This document shows, piece by piece, positions 36,006 through 46,303 of a DNA stretch of 64,000 bases. The position numbers were made by a program, and so were the translations under genes. Numbering within the stretch: position 1 is the stretch's first letter; the number at the start of each line of letters is the position of its first letter. A model generated the notes under the pieces. The model saw only the letters and a program-made list of their open reading frames with translations. It had not been told where the DNA came from and made no database searches. Location: assembly GCA_021325495.1 (NCBI GenBank), contig JAJPGZ010000003.1, positions 248,001 to 312,000 on the forward strand, in the 5' to 3' direction. The stretch is from Spartobacteria bacterium (lineage in GTDB: Bacteria > Verrucomicrobiota > Verrucomicrobiia > Chthoniobacterales > UBA10450).

Positions 36006-36091
36006 TAAGAGTTGTTTCCCGCAGCACTGCGCCTCGGGTGTTCGCGATGCGAATTGTTTCGTTCGATGCCGCAGATTTTTTCCTTCTGCAT
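36006..36091 (-). pseudogene. relic of a second four-helix-bundle gene
   Basis: About 85 bp that read as MQKEK then, after a shift, LRHRTKQFASRTPEAQCCGKQLL. This aligns to the first 40 residues of the interrupted gene at 35184 with an internal gap (RTIRMFSALPKT missing). The rest is gone. Confidence 0.6.
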
Positions 36092-36191
36092 TTTGCCTTT
36101 TTACTTCGCGCGTCCCGCCGGAAGCGGCGCGCGGCATTGACTTTCGGGTTGTATCGCGGCCACAAGTTTGCAAGCTCGCTTGCTGCCGCGC

Positions 36192-36887
36192 ATGAACACG
36201 AAGGAGTCGGCTCAGACTATTTTAATTGTCGAAGATGAGCGTGACGTGACCGACCTGCTCACGCTGAGTCTGGGCAAAGCCGGATTTAAAACCGTGGTCG
36301 CGAATGACGGTGTGATTGGCTGGCGAAAAGCGCAGACGGCGAAGCCGGCGCTCATCATTCTCGACCTGATGCTTCCGGGAATGTCCGGACTGGAATGTTG
36401 CAAGGTGTTGAAAAGTAATTCGGACACCGCGCGCATTCCGGTGTTGATGCTAACCGCAAAAGCGCAGGAGGCGGACCGCGTCGCGGGCTTGGAATATGGC
36501 GCCGACGATTACGTGACGAAACCATTCAGCCCGCGCGAGCTCGTCCTCCGGATCAAGGCGATCCTGCGTCGCACGCGCGAGGAAGACACAGGCGAAGTGA
36601 TGAGCGCGCACAATATCCGCATCGACCCGGCCAAGCACGAAGTCGTCGCTGCGGGAAAACGTCTCCATCTCACCAGCATCGAATTCAAACTTCTGCGCAC
36701 GCTCTTGCAACGCCGCGGCCGGGTGCAATCGCGCGATCGATTGCTCAATGACGTTTGGGGTTACGAATCGATGATCGACACCCGCACGGTCGATACCCAT
36801 GTGCGGCGCTTGCGCGAAAAGTTGGGAACGGCCGGCAATAACATCGAAACCGTGCGCGGATTCGGTTACAAGTTTCGCGAAGAGTAA
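36192..36887 (+). CDS. phoB: phosphate regulon response regulator
   Basis: 231 aa from the ATG at 36192. Receiver domain (residues 1-120): acidic pair DERD, phosphorylation Asp in IILDLMLPGMSG, Thr in LMLTAKAQ, Lys in VTKPFSPREL. Winged-helix OmpR-type domain (135-230): LTSIEFKLLRTLLQRRGRVQSRDRLL and TVDTHVRRLREKLG. Assigned PhoB because phoR and the pst operon follow. It should bind the 11-bp-periodic sites listed below. Confidence 0.93.
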   Translation: MNTKESAQTILIVEDERDVTDLLTLSLGKAGFKTVVANDGVIGWRKAQTAKPALIILDLMLPGMSGLECCKVLKSNSDTARIPVLMLTAKAQEADRVAGLEYGADDYVTKPFSPRELVLRIKAILRRTREEDTGEVMSAHNIRIDPAKHEVVAAGKRLHLTSIEFKLLRTLLQRRGRVQSRDRLLNDVWGYESMIDTRTVDTHVRRLREKLGTAGNNIETVRGFGYKFREE

Positions 36888-36893
36888 CCGCCG

Positions 36894-36913
36894 CTGTCAT
36901 GTCGGAATGACAG
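36894..36913. promoter_or_regulatory. inverted CTGTCAT site between phoB and phoR
   Basis: CTGTCAT and ATGACAG are separated by 6 nt. CTGTCAT equals the E. coli Pho half-site, but here the halves are inverted, so this may be a hairpin or an odd binding site. Confidence 0.4.
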
Positions 36914-36929
36914 AAACTTAAACTCGCAA

Positions 36930-38198
36930 ATGTTTTGGCTCCTGCTTGGTCTCATTGTTGGATCGACAATCACATTTGTCGTTGTCCGCCACCGTTGGAT
37001 TGTTCCCTGGCGGGACCTCAGCGCGCTCGTTAGGCGGGTTGGCCGCGGCGAACAACCGCCCACGTTTCTCATTTCCGGCGCCGACGAAACGCGCCGCGTC
37101 GGCGTTGCCCTCGAAGAAATTTTCCTGCGTCAGCGCGAGCTCGACCAGCAGCTGGCGCAACGCGAATCCGGAACGCAGACCATTCTGGGCGCGATCGAAG
37201 ATGGCTTGCTCGTGGTCGATCCAAAACGTCGCGTCACCATCGTCAATCGCGGCCTGCGTAAATTATTTTCGCCGCCGGCCGATGTCGCCGGCACGCCGCT
37301 GCTCGAAGTCGTGCGCGACGCGAGCGTTGACCGTTTGCTCGAACAAACGTTGCGCCAGGGAACGCTCGGGCGCAGCGAGCTCGAGATGGGCGAATGCCAT
37401 TTGGAAGTGAGCGCGGTGCCGATCGCGCACGGCGGCAACGGCGAAATCACCGGCGCGGTCGTTTTGTTTCACGACATCACCGCGTTGAAACGGACCGATC
37501 AAATGCGGAGCGATTTCGTCGCGAACGTGTCCCATGAGTTGCGCACGCCATTGTCGATCTTGCGCGGATACATCGAGACTTTGCTCGACACCCCGGAAAC
37601 TTCCGCCGACGAAACGCGCCGGATTCTCGGCGTGATGGAACGCCATTCGCAACGGCTCGATGCCATCGTGAACGATCTGCTCACGCTCGCGCAGCTCGAA
37701 GCGCGCGCGAGCGAGTTGCAGCTTTCGTCGATCGATCTCGCCGACTTGTTAGGCGACATCGTGCGCGATTGGGAAAAGAAATTCGCGGAGAAAGGCGTGA
37801 AAGTAGATGTCGATCTTGCGCCGAACCTCGCGCCGATCCGCGCGAACGAAGAACGCTTGCAGGAAATTCTCTACAACCTGCTCGATAACGCCGTGAAATA
37901 TACGCCCGCGGGCGGTGAGATTTGTTTGCGCGCCGAACAAACCCCCACCCTCACGACTTTGAGCGTGAGCGATAGCGGCGTCGGCATTCCGCAAGAAGAT
38001 TTACCGCGCATCTTCGAAAGATTTTATCGCGCGGACAAAGCGCGCAGCCGCGAACTCGGCGGCACCGGACTCGGATTGTCGATCGTGAAACACATCGCGC
38101 AATTGCACGGCGGCCGGGTCGAGGCGGAGAGCGAGCTCGGAAAAGGCACGACCATTCGCGTGATTTTGCCGAACGCTCCGGCCGTCACACAAACGTAA
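36930..38198 (+). CDS. phoR: phosphate regulon sensor histidine kinase
   Basis: 422 aa. One N-terminal membrane helix (FWLLLGLIVGSTITFVVV), a linker, PAS domain (about 75-190), HisKA with the phospho-His in FVANVSHELRTPLSILRGYIE, and HATPase with N box LLDNAVKYTP, DSGVGIPQEDLPRIFERF and GTGLGLSIVKHI. The domain order fits PhoR, which signals through PstSCAB and PhoU. Only one membrane helix is seen, less than in E. coli PhoR. Its last codons carry a Pho-box-like site. Confidence 0.93.
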   Translation: MFWLLLGLIVGSTITFVVVRHRWIVPWRDLSALVRRVGRGEQPPTFLISGADETRRVGVALEEIFLRQRELDQQLAQRESGTQTILGAIEDGLLVVDPKRRVTIVNRGLRKLFSPPADVAGTPLLEVVRDASVDRLLEQTLRQGTLGRSELEMGECHLEVSAVPIAHGGNGEITGAVVLFHDITALKRTDQMRSDFVANVSHELRTPLSILRGYIETLLDTPETSADETRRILGVMERHSQRLDAIVNDLLTLAQLEARASELQLSSIDLADLLGDIVRDWEKKFAEKGVKVDVDLAPNLAPIRANEERLQEILYNLLDNAVKYTPAGGEICLRAEQTPTLTTLSVSDSGVGIPQEDLPRIFERFYRADKARSRELGGTGLGLSIVKHIAQLHGGRVEAESELGKGTTIRVILPNAPAVTQT

Positions 38199-38200
38199 CA
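38183..38200 (+). promoter_or_regulatory. Pho-box-like site upstream of pstC
   Basis: CGTCACACAAACGTAACA: half-sites CGTCA and CGTAA are exactly 11 bp apart, as in PhoB direct repeats. It lies over the phoR stop codon and 10 bp before the annotated pstC start. Confidence 0.6.
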
Positions 38201-38209
38201 TTAAAGGAA

Positions 38210-39712
38210 TTGCCGCTGCCGCGGCCGTTTCGCATCGTCGTTATCGTGGAAACGTTCGCGCCCGATGTGTCCTCTTTGCCCGCGGCCCATCCGCGTGCGC
38301 GCCGTCTCAGCGCCGACGCAGCAATCAAAACTTTTTTCGCGAGCAACGCCTTCGTCGCCATCGTCGTGCTCGCGCTCATCACTGTGTTTCTGGTGCGCGA
38401 AGGCTTCGGATTTTTCGGCGAGAACCTCAAAGGCATTCGGCTGTATCGGCGCGCCGGACTGGAATACGTCGATATTTTGCGCGCGACCGCGCAACGCCAC
38501 TCCCTGCTTTCGCGCGAACTGAGTCAGATTCGTTTACAGGAATCGGACGCAAACGCGCTCGCTGCGTTCGATCAATTCGCGACCGGGTTCAGTGACGCGG
38601 CCGACGATTTGAGCGGCATTGTCTCCGACACCGGCGATCAGGCGCTGGCTTTGCGCGAACAAGGCGCGACCGATCCGAACGCAGTCACGGCATTGCGCGT
38701 CGCTGAAACGCGGTTCGACCAGACCGCGCCGGTGATGAAGGACAAAATCGACAATCTCATTGCGACCGCGCCGCAACTCCCGACCGCGCGCGCGCAACAT
38801 TCGTTCGAGAAATGGAAACAAAACGCGCGTGTGTATCTCGCTTCGTTTCCGGAGACATCGCAAAAACTTCACGCCTGGAACCCTAACGAACCGGTGCCGG
38901 CGTATCGCGCGATCACTTCGTTTCTGTTCGGACGCGAATGGATCACGGCGAGTTTTTGGCAGGATTGGTACGGGATTATTCCGCTGCTCGTCGGATCGAT
39001 CATGGTCGCGGCCGTCGCGCTCGCGCTGGCGGTGCCGCTCGGCGTCGCGTCCGCGATTTACGTGAGCGAAATCGCAGCGCGCGGCGAAAAAAGTTTGATC
39101 AAACCTTATATCGAATTCATCGCGGCGATTCCTTCGGTCGTGCTCGGCTTTTTCGGGATCGCGGTCGTGGGTCAGGCGGTCCGCGCCGCGTCGCACATGT
39201 CGATCTTTCATTGGGTGCCGTTTTTCCCGATCAGCGAACGGCTGAATGTTTTCACCGCCGGCTCGCTGCTCGCGCTCATGGCCGTGCCGACCATTTTCAC
39301 ATTGTCGGAAGATGCGCTGCGTAATGTGCCGCGCGGATTCAAGGAAGCTTCCTACGCGCTCGGCGCGAATCGTCTGCAAACGATCGCACGCGTGCTCGTG
39401 CCCGCGTCGTTGTCCGGAATTGTCTCCGCGTCGTTGTTAGGCCTCGGGCGCGTCATCGGCGAAACCATGGTCGTGTTGCTGTGCGCGGGAAATCGCATCG
39501 CCATTCCCGATTTCACGCAAGGTGTCGGAGCGTTTTTTCAACCGGTGCACACCATGACCGGCATCATCGCGCAGGAAATGGGCGAGGTCGTTAGGGGGAG
39601 CATTCATTACCGCGCGCTTTTCATGGTCGGGCTCGTTTTGTTTTTGCTCACACTCGGGATCAATTATCTCGCGCAAAAATTTGTCGCGCGCTTCCGCATG
39701 ACCATCGGCTGA
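38210..39712 (+). CDS. pstC: phosphate ABC transporter permease PstC
   Basis: 500 aa, longer than the usual 300-320 because of a periplasmic insert of about 190 residues (60-250) between the first helix ([20 protein letters not shown]) and the permease core. Core: [41 protein letters not shown], and the ABC-contact loop [28 protein letters not shown]. Start is uncertain: TTG 38210 leaves almost no spacing from AAAGGA (38203-38208), while CTG 38216 or GTG 38246 are possible. Imports phosphate with PstA, PstB and PstS. Confidence 0.92.
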   Translation: MPLPRPFRIVVIVETFAPDVSSLPAAHPRARRLSADAAIKTFFASNAFVAIVVLALITVFLVREGFGFFGENLKGIRLYRRAGLEYVDILRATAQRHSLLSRELSQIRLQESDANALAAFDQFATGFSDAADDLSGIVSDTGDQALALREQGATDPNAVTALRVAETRFDQTAPVMKDKIDNLIATAPQLPTARAQHSFEKWKQNARVYLASFPETSQKLHAWNPNEPVPAYRAITSFLFGREWITASFWQDWYGIIPLLVGSIMVAAVALALAVPLGVASAIYVSEIAARGEKSLIKPYIEFIAAIPSVVLGFFGIAVVGQAVRAASHMSIFHWVPFFPISERLNVFTAGSLLALMAVPTIFTLSEDALRNVPRGFKEASYALGANRLQTIARVLVPASLSGIVSASLLGLGRVIGETMVVLLCAGNRIAIPDFTQGVGAFFQPVHTMTGIIAQEMGEVVRGSIHYRALFMVGLVLFLLTLGINYLAQKFVARFRMTIG

Positions 39713-39713
39713 T

Positions 39714-40696
<983 letters not shown>

Positions 40697-40703
<7 letters not shown>

Positions 40704-41533
40704 GCCTTTTGAAAATGCCCGACAGCCTGCAACAACACCTGCGTCGCGAAACGAACGAGCCGCCTAACGAGCCCAGGGAAATCGCGGTCGAAATCGACGA
40801 TGTCGATTTTGCCTACGGCGCGCACCAGGTGCTGTTCGATGTCGATCTTGCAATTCCTCCGCGCGCAGTCACGGCCTTCATCGGCCCGAGCGGTTGCGGC
40901 AAGACGACGTTGCTGCGTTGCATCAACCGCATGAACGATCTCATCGACGGCGCGCGCCTGACCCAGGGCTCGATCAAGATCGACAATGTCGATATCAACG
41001 CGCCCGAAGTGGACGTGGTCGATCTTCGCCGCCGCGTCGGAATGGTTTTTCAAAAGTCGAACCCGTTCCCGAAATCCATTTACGAGAACATCGCCTACGG
41101 TTTGCGCATCGCCGGCGTGAAAAAACGGCGCGCGATCGACGAAGCGGTCGAGAAAAGTTTGCGGGCGGCGGCGTTGTGGGACGAAGTGAAAGATCGACTG
41201 GAAAAAAACGCATTCGGACTTTCCGGCGGCCAGCAGCAACGTCTTTGCATCGCGCGCGCGCTCGCGGTCGAGCCGCAGGTTGTCTTAATGGATGAGCCGT
41301 GTTCGGCGCTGGACCCGATCGCGACCGCGAAAATCGAAGAGCTGATTCACCAACTTAAAAGCGAATACACCATCATCATCGTGACCCACAACATGCAGCA
41401 GGCCGGTCGCGTTTCCGATTCGACCGCGTTTTTTTATCTCGGCCGATTGATCGAATTCGATGCGACCGAAAAAATCTTTTCCAATCCGGGCGAGAAACGG
41501 ACCGAAGATTACATCACCGGCCGATTTGGTTAA
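40697..41533 (+). CDS. pstB: phosphate ABC transporter ATPase PstB
   Basis: 278 aa. Walker [14 protein letters not shown]-loop [16 protein letters not shown], signature [15 protein letters not shown], Walker [15 protein letters not shown]-loop VTHN. The N-terminal 25 residues ([16 protein letters not shown]) are an extra leader. Overlaps pstA by 7 bp. Two 10-mer copies lie inside at 40840 and 40976. Confidence 0.96.
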
Positions 41534-41536
41534 TGT

Positions 41537-41561
41537 AAGATCGACAATCGCAAGATCGACA
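41537..41561 (+). repeat. tandem 10-mer pair abutting phoU
   Basis: Two AAGATCGACA copies start 15 bp apart between pstB and phoU; the last A of the second is the A of the phoU ATG. Confidence 0.9.
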
Positions 41562-42247
41562 TGATCGCCCCGAAACACATTCTTGGAAATTTCGACGAAG
41601 CGCTCGCGGCCCTGCGCAACAACGTCATGATGATGGCGAGCCTGACCGAGCGCAGCCTCGACCGCGCGCTCGAAGGTCTGTTCAAGCGTAACGACGATCT
41701 TTGCGCGAACGCCATCGCGGATGATGAAGAGATCGACCAGCTCGAAAAACAAATCGACAAGGACGGCGTCGATATCTTGCTGCGCTATCAACCGGTCGCG
41801 TCCGATCTTCGCCGGGTCGTTTCGGCGATGAAATTGTCGTCGAACCTGGAGCGCATGGCCGATCAGGCGACGACGATCGCGCGACGCGCCCGCAAGTTGA
41901 ATCGGCATCCGCCCTTGCCCGAAATCGATTTGATCAGACCGATGTACGAACAGGCCATGTCGATGTTCAAAGACAGCGTGGACGCGTATGCGCGGGAAGA
42001 TGTCGATCTTGGCCGGTCGATCGTGCCGCGCGACGATAAGCTCGACGATCTCAATCGCGCCGCGAGCCGGAAGTTGATTCAGCGCATGGCCGAGGACCCG
42101 GAGCAACTGCGCGGATATTTGAATTTAATTTTCATCGGCCGCTGTCTCGAGCGCGTGGGCGATCACGCGACGAACATTGCGGAGGACGCGGTTTACGCGG
42201 CGGCGGCGGAAGACATTCGTCATCAACCATTCGTGCCATCGAGCTGA
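41561..42247 (+). CDS. phoU: phosphate signalling protein PhoU
   Basis: 228 aa, two PhoU three-helix repeats. Metal-binding E/D motifs NAIADDEEIDQLEKQIDKDG and, in the second repeat, VPRDDKLDDLNR. It links PstB to PhoR and shuts the regulon down when phosphate is ample. The start ATG directly follows a 10-mer copy with no Shine-Dalgarno. Confidence 0.94.
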   Translation: MIAPKHILGNFDEALAALRNNVMMMASLTERSLDRALEGLFKRNDDLCANAIADDEEIDQLEKQIDKDGVDILLRYQPVASDLRRVVSAMKLSSNLERMADQATTIARRARKLNRHPPLPEIDLIRPMYEQAMSMFKDSVDAYAREDVDLGRSIVPRDDKLDDLNRAASRKLIQRMAEDPEQLRGYLNLIFIGRCLERVGDHATNIAEDAVYAAAAEDIRHQPFVPSS

Positions 42248-42329
42248 CGTGCGACCGCCGGCAGGGCGGCGCAAAAGTTGACGGAGGTGCGGAGCTTCGG
42301 ATAGAGGTGTTCGTAAGCGCGCACGAAAA

Positions 42330-42968
42330 ATGATTTCGATTCAAAAACTTTTCGGACACGACCAAAAGTTTTACGACTTGCTGGAGGCGAGCGCGGAGCA
42401 GGCCGATGCGAGCGTGCATCATCTGGTGGCCTTGCTCGGCAAGATCGAACATTACGATTCGCCGGAGAGTCTCGAGCAATTCGTGCACAGCCGGCGTAAA
42501 GACAAACAGATTACGCAGGAGCTAACGGAGCAGCTTTGTAAAACATTCATCACGCCATTGGAACGGGAGGACATTCAGGCGCTCGCGGCCGCGCTCTACA
42601 AAATTCCGAAGACGGTGGAGAAGATCGGCGAGCGCGTTCTGATTTGTCCGGGCGACATGCACGGCGGCAGTTTCAAGAAACATCTCGATCTTCTCGATCA
42701 AGCGGCCGAATGCGTGCTGGCGATGGTGAAAGATTTGCGCAAAGGCATCGATGCGCCGGCGGCGCGGGAGAAAAACAACCGTCTGCAAAGTATCGAAGGC
42801 GACGCGGACAAGCTCGAGCTCGAATTGCTGCGCGATTTATACCACGGCGAATACGAGGCGAAGCACATCATTTTTCTGCGCGACATTTACGAGCTGCTCG
42901 AAAAAGTGATCGACCGTTGCCGCGACGCCGGAAACATCATCTTGCAGGTCGTGCTCAAATATTCCTGA
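42330..42968 (+). CDS. DUF47/PhoU-like Pit accessory protein
   Basis: 212 aa of the DUF47 family: LFGHDQKFYDLLEASAEQA at the N-terminus, a helical body, and EHYDSPESLEQFV and EGDADKLELELLRDLYHGEY later. Such proteins occur beside pit genes and are thought to control low-affinity phosphate uptake. It lies 19 bp before pit, so the two are an operon. Confidence 0.88.
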   Translation: MISIQKLFGHDQKFYDLLEASAEQADASVHHLVALLGKIEHYDSPESLEQFVHSRRKDKQITQELTEQLCKTFITPLEREDIQALAAALYKIPKTVEKIGERVLICPGDMHGGSFKKHLDLLDQAAECVLAMVKDLRKGIDAPAAREKNNRLQSIEGDADKLELELLRDLYHGEYEAKHIIFLRDIYELLEKVIDRCRDAGNIILQVVLKYS

Positions 42969-42987
42969 GCGGTTCCGGACGCGCGCG

Positions 42988-44022
42988 ATGACTCTCTTTC
43001 TTCTCGTCATCGCAGCAGCGATCACGTTCGAGTACATCAATGGCTTCCATGATGCGGCGAACGCGATCGCCACCGTCGTCTCGACCAAGGTGTTGACGCC
43101 GCGCCAGGCGATCGGCCTGGCCGCATTCTTTAATCTCACCGGCGCGCTTACCGGCACCGCGGTCGCGTCAACTGTCGGAAAAGGAATGGTGGACACGAAC
43201 ATCGTCACCATGGGAGCGATTCTGTGCGCCTTGATCGGTGCGATCGTCTGGAATCTCATCACCTGGCTCTTTGGCTTGCCTTCGAGTTCAAGTCACGCGC
43301 TCATCGGCGGCCTTTGCGGCGCGGCGCTCGCCTACGCGCACGGCAATTGGAACGTTCTGCACTGGCGCACCGGATTACTTCCAAAAGTGGTCATCCCCAT
43401 GATCAGCTCGCCGGTCATTGGTTTCATCATCGGCGCCCTGCTCATGTTTGTTCTGATGGTTTTATTGCAACGCGCGACGCCCCATGTCGTCCACTCGATC
43501 TTCGGAAAGTTACAGTTGGTGAGCGCGTCATGGATGGCGCACAGCCACGGCACGAATGACGCGCAAAAAACGATGGGCATCATCACTCTCGCGCTTTTCA
43601 CCGCCACCACGAGCGGTTCCTTCGGACATCTCCCGCCCGCCCTTCAATTTCTTCACACGCCGCAATTCCTCATTCCGAAATGGGTCATTTTTTTATGTGC
43701 GCTCACCATGGCGGCGGGGACGGCGGCGGGTGGCTGGCGAATCATTCGCACGCTCGGGCATCGCATGGTGAAACTTCAGCCGGTGCACGGTTTTGCCGCG
43801 GAAACCACGGCGGCGGTCATCATTCAAGTGGCGAGTTCATACGGCATTCCGCTCTCGACCACCCATGTCATCAGCACGTCAATCATGGGCGTGGGCGCGA
43901 TGAAACGATTCAGCGGGGTAAAATGGGGCGTGGTCGAGCGGATTATTTGGGCTTGGGTTTTCACTTTGCCCGCGTGCGGCTTTATCAGCTATCTGCTCGC
44001 GCGAATTGCGACCGCATTCTAG
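42988..44022 (+). CDS. pit: low-affinity inorganic phosphate transporter
   Basis: 344 aa, about ten membrane helices. PiT signatures: FEYINGFHDAANAIATVVSTKVLTPRQA at the N-terminus and SWMAHSHGTNDAQKTMGIITLAL in the second repeat (GxNDAxK). Moves metal-phosphate by proton symport. Paired with the DUF47 protein. Having both Pst and Pit in one locus gives high- and low-affinity uptake under one neighbourhood. No 10-mer inside. Confidence 0.94.
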   Translation: MTLFLLVIAAAITFEYINGFHDAANAIATVVSTKVLTPRQAIGLAAFFNLTGALTGTAVASTVGKGMVDTNIVTMGAILCALIGAIVWNLITWLFGLPSSSSHALIGGLCGAALAYAHGNWNVLHWRTGLLPKVVIPMISSPVIGFIIGALLMFVLMVLLQRATPHVVHSIFGKLQLVSASWMAHSHGTNDAQKTMGIITLALFTATTSGSFGHLPPALQFLHTPQFLIPKWVIFLCALTMAAGTAAGGWRIIRTLGHRMVKLQPVHGFAAETTAAVIIQVASSYGIPLSTTHVISTSIMGVGAMKRFSGVKWGVVERIIWAWVFTLPACGFISYLLARIATAF

Positions 44023-44086
44023 CCAGCCGGCGGCCAGAGGGCGTTGCCGTTAGGCCAAATAACGGCGAGATTGTCGATCTTCCATT

Positions 44087-46303
44087 ATGCAACAAGAGCG
44101 CGCTGTGATCGATGAGGCTGGAGCGGTCGAGACCGCTCCCACCCCGCCGGCAATGCCGGAGCCGATTTCGCCCGATCCGAAGCATTTTATTAATCGCGAG
44201 CTCAGCTGGCTCGAATTCAACCGGCGCGTGCTCGAGGAAGCGCAGGACCGCAGCCAACCGTTGCTCGAGCGCGTAAAATTTCTCACCATCTTCAGCTCGA
44301 ACCTGGACGAGTTCTTCGAGATTCGCGTCGCCGGAATCAAACAACAGATCGAAAGCGAGACGAGCGACATCGGGCCGGATGGATTGAGTCCGACGGAAAC
44401 GTTCAACGAAATTCGGCGAAGAGTTTTGGAATTGGTCGAGACCCAATACGCGCTTTGGAATGACGAATTGCTGCCGGAGCTGGCGAAAAACGGAATCCGC
44501 GTGCGTGAGATTGTCGATCTTCCGCAAAAGCGCGCGGCCTGGGCGCACAAATTTTTCCAGCAGGAAGTGGTGCCCATGCTCACGCCGCTGGCGGTGGACG
44601 CGAGCCATCCGTTTCCGCAGTTGCTGAACAAGAGCCACAACATTTTCGTTAGGGCAAAAACGCGCCGCGGCGGTGAACCATTGCATGCCATCGTGCAGGT
44701 GCCGCGCGTGGTCCCGCGCATGATCCTGATGCCGCGCGCCGCGGGCAAGGACGAGCCCTACGAATACATTTATCTCGCCTCGCTCATCAAACATCACATC
44801 GCCGAATTGTTTCCCGGATTAATTCTGGAAGGCGCGCACGCGTTTCGCATCACGCGCAACAGCGACCTCTACATCGACGACGAAGAAGCGGAGAATTTGT
44901 TGCGCACGATCGAACAGGAATTGCGGCGATCGAGTCGCGGCAATGCCGTGCGTCTCGAAGTGGAAGCCGATTGTCCAAAAGATTTTCGCGAGCTGCTCCT
45001 CGAATTTTTCGATCTCGGCGAGGATGACGTTTATAAATTGAACGGGCCACTCTCGATGACGCACCTGATGCCGTTGGTGACGAACGACGCGTTTGCGAAG
45101 TTAAAAGATCGCCCGTTCCAACCGGCGCGTGATCCGGCGTTCCCTCCGGGCGCGGACATGTTCGCGGTGCTGCGACAGCAGGATGTGTTGCTGCATCATC
45201 CCTACGATGGGTTCGATCAGATCGTCGACTTTATCGAGGCCGCCGCGCAAGATCGACAAGTACTCGCGATCAAGATCACGCTCTATCGTACGAGCGGCGA
45301 CTCGCCCATTGTCGAAGCCCTCATCGACGCAGCTAACGCCGGCAAACAAGTCACCGCCATCGTGGAATTGCGCGCGCGTTTTGACGAAGCCGCGAATATT
45401 CAATGGGCGCGCCGGCTGGAAGAAGCGGGCGCGCACGTCATCTACGGCGTCGTCGGATTAAAAACGCATTGCAAAATGTTGTTGGTCGTTAGGCGCGACA
45501 GCGACCGACTCCGCCCGTACGTGCATCTCGGCACCGGAAACTATCATCAGCGCACCGCGCGCATTTACACCGACTTCAGTTTGCTCACGAGCAATCCGGA
45601 ATTGACCGAAGAAGTCGCGATTGTTTTCAACACCCTCACCGGCCTCGCCGGTTATCCCGGATTGAAAAAGCTCATGGTCGCGCCGTTCGACATGAAAACG
45701 CGGCTGATCAAAATGATCGAGCGCGAACGCGACAACGCCCGCGCGGGCAAACCGGCGCGGATCATCGCGAAGCTAAATGCACTTGTCGATCAAGAGGTGA
45801 TCGAAAAACTTTACGAAGCGTCGGGCGCGGAGGTGACGATCGATCTCATCGTGCGCGGCATTTGTTGTTTGCGGCCGAAAATTCCAGGACTGAGCGATTA
45901 CATTCGCGTCATCAGCATCGTCGGCCGGTTTCTCGAGCACAGCCGCATCTACTATTTCGAAAACGCCGGCCAACCGGAAATTTATTTGTCGAGCGCCGAT
46001 TGGATGCCGCGAAATTTTTTACGGCGAATCGAAGTCGCCTATCCATTGGAAAGTCCGCCGTTGCGCGAGCAAATGATCAAGGAAGTTCTGCCGCGATTTT
46101 TGAACGACCGCGTCAAATCGCGCGAGCTGCAGCCCGACGGAAGTTATCGGCGATTGAAGCCCGAAGGTCCGGAAACGCGCGAGCAGGCGCAATGGCATTT
46201 CCGTGAAGTCTCGCGTGAACGAACGAAGAAACTTTCCGGTTCACGCAAAAAATCTCGGGCCGACAAACTCATTCCCATCACTGTCGCCGAGCCCAAACCG
46301 TGA
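44087..46303 (+). CDS. ppk: polyphosphate kinase 1
   Basis: 738 aa, typical length. N domain FINRELSWLEFNRRVLEEA, head domain, and the two PLD-like catalytic domains with the autophosphorylated His in VVGLKTHCKMLLVVRR and second His in YVHLGTGNYHQRTARIYTD. Makes polyphosphate from ATP. The C-terminal tail is basic (KKLSGSRKKSRADKL). Its stop overlaps the next start by 4 bp. Confidence 0.96.
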   Translation: MQQERAVIDEAGAVETAPTPPAMPEPISPDPKHFINRELSWLEFNRRVLEEAQDRSQPLLERVKFLTIFSSNLDEFFEIRVAGIKQQIESETSDIGPDGLSPTETFNEIRRRVLELVETQYALWNDELLPELAKNGIRVREIVDLPQKRAAWAHKFFQQEVVPMLTPLAVDASHPFPQLLNKSHNIFVRAKTRRGGEPLHAIVQVPRVVPRMILMPRAAGKDEPYEYIYLASLIKHHIAELFPGLILEGAHAFRITRNSDLYIDDEEAENLLRTIEQELRRSSRGNAVRLEVEADCPKDFRELLLEFFDLGEDDVYKLNGPLSMTHLMPLVTNDAFAKLKDRPFQPARDPAFPPGADMFAVLRQQDVLLHHPYDGFDQIVDFIEAAAQDRQVLAIKITLYRTSGDSPIVEALIDAANAGKQVTAIVELRARFDEAANIQWARRLEEAGAHVIYGVVGLKTHCKMLLVVRRDSDRLRPYVHLGTGNYHQRTARIYTDFSLLTSNPELTEEVAIVFNTLTGLAGYPGLKKLMVAPFDMKTRLIKMIERERDNARAGKPARIIAKLNALVDQEVIEKLYEASGAEVTIDLIVRGICCLRPKIPGLSDYIRVISIVGRFLEHSRIYYFENAGQPEIYLSSADWMPRNFLRRIEVAYPLESPPLREQMIKEVLPRFLNDRVKSRELQPDGSYRRLKPEGPETREQAQWHFREVSRERTKKLSGSRKKSRADKLIPITVAEPKP

